In this document: positions 16,139-19,480 of the stretch, piece by piece
How the letters are laid out: each line of letters begins with the position of its first letter
How positions within the stretch are numbered: position 1 is the stretch's first letter
Origin: CAWVWF01 sp963933885
Lineage (GTDB): Bacteria > Bacteroidota > Bacteroidia > Flavobacteriales_C > GCA-002722245
DNA length: 19,480 nt
Assembly (NCBI GenBank): GCA_963933885.1
Contig: CAWVWF010000045.1
Location: 1-19,480, forward strand
Reading direction: 5' to 3'
Made by a program: the position numbers and the translations under genes
The notes under the pieces: generated by a model
Databases searched by the model: none
What the model saw: only the letters and a program-made list of their open reading frames with translations
What the model was told of the DNA's origin: nothing

Positions 16139-16146
16139 CAAATATA
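16139..16146 (-). promoter_or_regulatory. -7 promoter element TATATTTG for the response regulator
   Basis: The minus strand reads TATATTTG, a perfect TAnnTTTG match, ending 18 bases before the ATG at 16120. An inverted repeat (16155-16170) lies between this element and the expected -33 position. Confidence 0.7.
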
Positions 16147-16154
16147 TAAAAAAA

Positions 16155-16170
16155 TACGTGATAACACGTA
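16155..16170. repeat. perfect inverted repeat TACGTG-ATAA-CACGTA, candidate operator
   Basis: Six-base arms are perfectly complementary around ATAA. There is no T run beside it, so it is not a terminator. It occupies the spacer region of the response-regulator promoter, a usual place for a repressor or autoregulation site. The nine-base string AAATACGTG (16152-16160) recurs inverted as CACGTATTT at 16266-16274. Confidence 0.6.
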
Positions 16171-16230
16171 ATTATGGAGATTAAAAATAGGGATCAGAAA
16201 CAGCCCAACTCCCTTTATTTATTACATTTC

Positions 16231-16245
16231 AAGATGACACATCTT
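16231..16245. repeat. short inverted repeat AAGATG-aca-CATCTT
   Basis: Six-base arms with a 3-base loop lie in the divergent gap, followed by a few T and an A-rich stretch. It could be a hairpin in the leader of the lipoprotein operon or a protein site. A near-match to the -7 consensus (TACATTTC, 16223-16230) lies just upstream on the plus strand. Confidence 0.35.
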
Positions 16246-16257
16246 TTAAATAAAAAA

Positions 16258-16299
16258 GTGGTTTTCACGTATTTAAAAAAATACTTAAAACAAAACCAC
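16258..16299 (+). repeat. nested inverted repeat in the lipoprotein operon leader
   Basis: The outer arms GTGGTTTT (16258-16265) and AAAACCAC (16292-16299) are perfect complements. They enclose an inner pair GTATTT (16269-16274) and AAATAC (16279-16284) around AAAA. The structure ends 37 bases before the ATG of the lipoprotein gene. It could be a 5'-leader hairpin or a binding site. A bidirectional terminator is less likely, because both flanking genes point away from it. Confidence 0.55.
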
Positions 16300-16336
16300 C
16301 AACTCTCCGTACACCCAGCCTGAAAATTAATAGTAA

Positions 16337-17254
16337 ATGAGAAACTTAATTTTAGCAATTTCTGTAATTGCATTAATAGGATGTGGCGGTGAAGAAGCCG
16401 ACAACAAAACAAAGTCCAGATCTAGAACTAAAAACAAAGCTGAGGCCTCCAAAGAAGAAGGTAAAAGTGAAGATGCTGGTTTCGACAAAGAGACTTTATT
16501 TGGTATCATTCGATCCATCCCTTCTCCTCTAGAAACTTCAGATCTAATATTTCAACTTAAAGCTCCATTCGCACCAAGAATGTTAAGTGACGTTGATAAT
16601 CTCTCAAGCTATACAACTACTGACAAACAAGCTTTAAACTTAGGAATATACGGTGCCGATTTAGGGTATGCGAATATCTACGGTGAAAAATCTGAATCAT
16701 TTAATTATCTTAAAGTAGTTAAGAGTTTAGCCGATGATTTAAAGATTGGTCAGTTCTTTAGTTTTAATACTATTAAAAGAATGCAAGCGAATGCTAACAA
16801 CATGGATTCGCTAATTTACATCAGTCAAAGAGGTTTTGATCAAATGAATGGTTATTTGGAAAAACAAGGAAGGACTGATGTTAGTGCTCAATTACTATTA
16901 GGAGGTTGGATTGAAAGTGTTTACATCGCAACACAAACTTATAAATCGGTTGAAGATGAAGGTTTAAGAGAATCAATTGCTGGTCAACAAGTTTCTATAA
17001 ATGAGCTTCAAGTTTTAATTGATGCTTATAGAGATAAACGTAAATTTGCAGTTCTGATTAAAGGGTTTGATAATCTTAAAAAGATTTATGATTCTGTTGA
17101 AATAGAAGTAATAGAAGGTGAGGAAACGATGCAAATCATAAATGGAATTCCTACAATGGCAAGTACTACTAAAAGTATCGCCAAAATTACTCCAGAACAA
17201 ATTGAAGAAATTACGAAAGCGGTTGTTGAATTAAGAGCAAACATAATTAAGTAA
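16337..17254 (+). CDS. lipoprotein of unknown function
   Basis: A 305-residue lipoprotein with lipobox LIGC (Cys16) followed by a charged, Lys/Glu-rich linker (about 20-48). The rest is predicted mostly helical. It contains LGIYGADLGYANIYGEKSE (about 106-124), LADDLKIGQFFSF and LLLGGWIESVYIATQ. I recall proteins with this 'YGADLGYA' stretch in many Bacteroidota but know no function for them. It has no enzyme motif that I can see. It probably sits in the inner or outer membrane facing the periplasm. A secreted small protein follows after 13 bases, so the two form an operon, divergent from the orphan response regulator. Confidence 0.75.
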   Translation: MRNLILAISVIALIGCGGEEADNKTKSRSRTKNKAEASKEEGKSEDAGFDKETLFGIIRSIPSPLETSDLIFQLKAPFAPRMLSDVDNLSSYTTTDKQALNLGIYGADLGYANIYGEKSESFNYLKVVKSLADDLKIGQFFSFNTIKRMQANANNMDSLIYISQRGFDQMNGYLEKQGRTDVSAQLLLGGWIESVYIATQTYKSVEDEGLRESIAGQQVSINELQVLIDAYRDKRKFAVLIKGFDNLKKIYDSVEIEVIEGEETMQIINGIPTMASTTKSIAKITPEQIEEITKAVVELRANIIK

Positions 17255-17267
17255 AAAGGAAATTAAG

Positions 17268-17684
17268 ATGAAGAATTTATTAAAATATTTACCCTTATTA
17301 TTGATCTTCCCTTTACTTACAGCGTTTGTTGATGAAGAGGATTGTGAAGATGAAGACTTCTTAGATGAATGTGCTTCGGTTATTTCAGGATTTAAATTCC
17401 TAAAAGCAAATAAAATCAGTATTGAGGATGACGGTGAAGTTGAATACAAGTCCGTATTCAGTAAAGGTTCAACATACATGTTAACTGCTTGTAACGGTGG
17501 TGAAGGAAGTATGAAAATCACTTTATACGACAGAAACAAAAAGAAAGTAATGTCTAACTTTATTCAAAAGAAATTCTATCCTGCTATTACATACCCATGT
17601 ACAGCAACTGGAGTTTACTATTTGAAATATGAGTTCACTGCCGGTAGTGGTTGTGGTGTTGGAATTATAGGATTTAAAAAATAA
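17268..17684 (+). CDS. small secreted protein, acidic N-terminus, beta-rich, unknown function
   Basis: A 138-residue protein with a signal peptide (MKNLLKYLPLLLIFPLLTAF) and then a very acidic, cysteine-containing stretch (DEEDCEDEDFLDEC). The remainder looks like a compact beta-sandwich. Its motifs are YKSVFSKGSTYMLTACNGG, KITLYDRNKKKV, YPCTATGVYYLKYEF and GCGVGIIGFK. Five cysteines could form disulfides in the periplasm. I recall similar small proteins in Bacteroidota, with 'KGxxYxL' and 'CxATGxYY' elements, but no assigned role. A purine-rich AAAAAGGAAA precedes the ATG. It is the second gene of the lipoprotein operon and is followed by a strong terminator. Confidence 0.75.
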   Translation: MKNLLKYLPLLLIFPLLTAFVDEEDCEDEDFLDECASVISGFKFLKANKISIEDDGEVEYKSVFSKGSTYMLTACNGGEGSMKITLYDRNKKKVMSNFIQKKFYPAITYPCTATGVYYLKYEFTAGSGCGVGIIGFKK

Positions 17685-17701
17685 CAACAGAAGAAACTAA
17701 T

Positions 17702-17735
17702 AAAAAAGATCACCATTAAGGTGGTCTTTTTTTTT
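17702..17735 (+). terminator. intrinsic terminator after the lipoprotein operon
   Basis: GATCACC and GGTGGTC pair (one G-U) around ATTAA, preceded by A's and followed by nine T's. It begins 17 bases after the stop codon. Confidence 0.9.
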
Positions 17736-17831
17736 GATCGATTATTCAATATAAGACAAAAACAAACATAAAGAGGCAACCATTAACTATCAAGCTTCGT
17801 CAATAATTCACAAACCCTTAATAATATTAAT

Positions 17832-18737
17832 ATGAAATTTAACAAACAGTTACCAGTCTATATTTTAATGGCTACAGTTTTCTTTTCTTGTAGTAAAGAT
17901 GATGAAAACAAAGATGGAACTGGTACTAACACAAGTACTCAATGTTCTATTAAAATAACGTCATCAGATGCTCCAGTAATAAATGATAAATTTATTTTAA
18001 TTGAGGCTAATACAGACAATGTGAATGTTGATTCTATTATTGGAATTAATGGTTCAGACAAAACATGGGATTTTAGTGATTTAGCACCCGATGGTGATGA
18101 AGACACACTTTTCTTTCAAGCTGCAAGTGCAGGAGTGAACGCTGCTGATTTCCCTTCAGCTGATTTCGTTTTTTCGGACGATGAAGAAATGTACATTAAA
18201 GTAAACACTACAGGTTTAGATATCATTGGAGCTACTACTAATGAAGAAGGTCTTGAAGTTGCGATAACGAACCCCATGAGTTTCATTCCATATTCATTAG
18301 AAATGGGAACAACTATTATTGATGAGTTCGTGCTTTCGGCGTACCAAAAAGACACTATCGATACAACTTTTGCAGGATTCCCTCCGCTTGTTGATCAACC
18401 AATCGTAATTAGCCTTACTCAAACAAATTCTAACACTTTTAATGTTGATGGTTGCGGAAAAGTAACAACACCTTATGGTGAATATGATTGTTTAAGATAC
18501 ACTGTTGAAGCTGGAGACGCTGATTTATCAGGTACAATCTCAGGAAACTTAACCTTAACTGGAACTGATTTCACTTTACCTATTCCTGATGCAGATTTAG
18601 ATGATGCTGAAGCTGACTTTAACTTATTTGAAAACAAAACTTACGTTTGGATTAATAAAGCAACCAAATTCCCTGTAGTTATTGTTGTTACAGATGAAAA
18701 TGGAGATATTGATTCAGTAGAATATTTAAAAGATTAA
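17832..18737 (+). CDS. lipoprotein of unknown function
   Basis: A 301-residue lipoprotein with lipobox FFSC (Cys20), followed by an Asp/Lys/Thr linker (SKDDENKDGTGTNTST). The body is beta-rich, acidic and calcium-protein-like in composition. WDFSDLAPDGDEDTLFF near residue 75 and VDGCGKVTTPYGEYDCLRYTVEA near 210 are visible. The pattern 'W-DFS-L' then 'GxxTTPxGxYDxLR' is one I recall from surface proteins of this phylum, with no known activity. The C-terminus (YVWINKATKFPVVIVVTDENGD) ends in a beta hairpin and lacks an obvious type IX sorting domain. It is transcribed alone between two terminators; I see no good promoter match upstream. Confidence 0.75.
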   Translation: MKFNKQLPVYILMATVFFSCSKDDENKDGTGTNTSTQCSIKITSSDAPVINDKFILIEANTDNVNVDSIIGINGSDKTWDFSDLAPDGDEDTLFFQAASAGVNAADFPSADFVFSDDEEMYIKVNTTGLDIIGATTNEEGLEVAITNPMSFIPYSLEMGTTIIDEFVLSAYQKDTIDTTFAGFPPLVDQPIVISLTQTNSNTFNVDGCGKVTTPYGEYDCLRYTVEAGDADLSGTISGNLTLTGTDFTLPIPDADLDDAEADFNLFENKTYVWINKATKFPVVIVVTDENGDIDSVEYLKD

Positions 18738-18756
18738 CCTCTACTACCTTTACATT

Positions 18757-18793
18757 AAAAATCCCCTAGCTTTAAAAAGCTAGGGGATTTTTT
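18757..18793. terminator. strong bidirectional intrinsic terminator
   Basis: A 10-12-bp stem, ATCCCCTAGC paired with GCTAGGGGAT, is bounded by A's on the left and T's on the right. It therefore works for the plus-strand lipoprotein gene and for the convergent minus-strand membrane protein gene. Confidence 0.9.
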
Positions 18794-18815
18794 AATTAAA
18801 TACTTTAAACCTCGT

Positions 18816-19235
18816 TTATCTTAACGATTCCAGAATGTCACCAAACTGTGACCCAAATCCTATTCCTACAGTCAACATTACAATGAACAACAATATATAG
18901 AGCGCTAATAAAATCCCCCAGATCATAAAGTAATTTCTCGTTTTTTGAAAAAACTCATCTAACGAAGCACCGTTTGAAAATGAAGTAAAACTCGATAAAC
19001 TATTCCCCATACCCAATAGTAATATATTAGTGTAAACAATAATTACTGTAGGTATTAAATACAGCAATCCAGCAATAGGAACACTAAATAACATAATTAA
19101 GGTTCCTATAACCATTAAACCTCCAAAAACAAGAAATACTATTGCAATGAATTTCATCCAAGGAATTGTTGATTTCATATAAGAAACCCCTAATGAAGAT
19201 ACGTTTGTTGACTCTTGGTTATCTAGTGCGTCCAT
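18816..19235 (-). CDS. small integral membrane protein, possibly DUF5362-like
   Basis: A 139-residue membrane protein from the ATG at 19235. The open frame continues 33 codons further, but that extension is Cys/Lys-rich and covers the promoter element at 19252-19259, so the shorter start is preferred. After a polar N-terminus (MDALDNQEST) come hydrophobic segments at about 27-47, 50-75 and 107-130, with a polar loop (SSFTSFSNGASLDEFFQKTRNY) between the second and third. The layout resembles small DUF5362-type proteins of Flavobacteria, an assignment from memory only. No function is known. The reading frame ends at the shared terminator. Confidence 0.7.
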   Translation of the reverse strand: MDALDNQESTNVSSLGVSYMKSTIPWMKFIAIVFLVFGGLMVIGTLIMLFSVPIAGLLYLIPTVIIVYTNILLLGMGNSLSSFTSFSNGASLDEFFQKTRNYFMIWGILLALYILLFIVMLTVGIGFGSQFGDILESLR

Positions 19236-19251
19236 TTTTTTATTTTGGCTA

Positions 19252-19259
19252 CAAATATA
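19252..19259 (-). promoter_or_regulatory. -7 promoter element TATATTTG for the small membrane protein
   Basis: The minus strand reads TATATTTG, a perfect TAnnTTTG match, ending 16 bases before the ATG at 19235. It supports the short start of that gene. Confidence 0.65.
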
Positions 19260-19309
19260 GAAACATTTAAATAACTTTATTTTAGTACATGACAAAAAAC
19301 ACAATCTGT

Positions 19310-19369
19310 TGATTTTCAATATATTAGCGCCCAAATAAACAGGTTAAAACACTGATTTTCAGTATATTA
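19310..19369. repeat. pair of 17-bp direct repeats upstream of the transposase-like gene
   Basis: TGATTTTCAATATATTA at 19310-19326 recurs as TGATTTTCAGTATATTA at 19353-19369, with 16 of 17 bases identical and a period of 43. Paired direct sites just inside an insertion-sequence end would suit transposase binding. The end of the element itself cannot be placed from this sequence alone. Confidence 0.7.
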
Positions 19370-19395
19370 TATAAATATTACCACACATTTTTCTA

Positions 19396-19480
19396 ATGAT
19401 GAAAACCAATGTTTGCCCTAAAAACACAGCGTTAATTTCAATTCTTGATACTCATTTCCAAGGAAAAATTAATAAAGCTC
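19396..19480 (+). CDS. IS4-type transposase, N-terminal fragment cut by the window edge
   Basis: An open frame starts at ATG 19396 (or the adjacent ATG 19399) and runs off the right end. It encodes about 28 residues that include KTNVCPKNTALISILDTHF and then QGKINKA. This resembles the start of a Bacteroidota IS4-type transposase, in which a 'HFxGKxNxAR' motif precedes the rest of the protein. The match is from memory and short, so the family is tentative. The two 17-bp direct repeats just upstream and the lack of other genes in the gap fit the left end of an insertion sequence. The DDE residues lie outside the window. Confidence 0.5.
   Translation, partial: MMKTNVCPKNTALISILDTHFQGKINKA

Noticed and set aside
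16155..16170. Inverted repeat as an intrinsic terminator
   Set aside because: There is no T run on either side and both flanking genes are transcribed away from it.
16215..16518. Short minus-strand frames over the divergent gap and the lipoprotein start
   Set aside because: They overlap the lipobox-containing gene and each other, and the translations show no plausible protein features.
15464..17254. Complete two-component system
   Set aside because: No histidine kinase is encoded next to the response regulator; the adjacent lipoprotein has no kinase motifs.
17231..17539. Minus-strand open frame of 102 codons with a Ser-rich run
   Set aside because: The Ser run is the complement of the Asp/Glu-rich collar of the real secreted protein on the plus strand.
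19236..19334. 33-codon N-terminal extension of the small membrane protein
   Set aside because: The extension covers a perfect TATATTTG promoter element and is Cys/Lys-rich; the ATG at 19235 fits better.

Overview
The window is AT-rich, densely packed chromosomal DNA from a member of the Bacteroidota, most likely Flavobacteriales. Three things point there. TAnnTTTG-type -7 promoter elements (TATATTTG or TATTTTTG) stand in front of many genes, while Shine-Dalgarno sequences are weak or absent. A GldI-type lipoprotein isomerase sits next to a DHH phosphoesterase. There are also many short lipoproteins and OmpA-like proteins of kinds common in this phylum. No rRNA, tRNA or CRISPR array is visible, and no stretch over 300 bases lacks a gene.

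Left part (1-8202): after an 8-bp tandem repeat cut by the window edge and a weak terminator, a plus-strand operon encodes a large YfhO-family membrane protein and two GT4-type glycosyltransferases. It meets, tail to tail with a 17-bp overlap, a minus-strand operon encoding an AsnB-like amidotransferase, a TagD-like glycerol-3-phosphate cytidylyltransferase and a TagB/TagF-like CDP-glycerol glycerophosphotransferase. Together these look like a surface glycan locus able to make and transfer glycerol-phosphate, which is unusual chemistry for a Gram-negative envelope.

Middle part (8291-15371): a minus-strand set encodes an RluE-like pseudouridine synthase and two paralogous secreted OmpA-domain proteins. 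A PlsC-type acyltransferase is divergent from trpS, and a small secreted protein follows trpS. A tight minus-strand operon then encodes an NrnA-like DHH phosphoesterase, a GldI-like FKBP lipoprotein and a second, two-domain FKBP lipoprotein.

Right part (15464-19480): an orphan NarL/LuxR response regulator is divergent from a lipoprotein plus small secreted protein operon, across a 216-bp gap rich in inverted repeats. Next come another lipoprotein, a small membrane protein and, at the right edge, the start of what looks like an IS4-type transposase behind a pair of direct repeats. Two strong intrinsic terminators separate the last units.

Most genes are housekeeping or envelope functions. The least explained parts are the glycerol-phosphate/AsnB locus, the cysteine-patterned OmpA pair with a D-to-N change in the peptidoglycan-binding site, the degenerate tandem FKBP lipoprotein, and the structured regulatory gap next to the response regulator.
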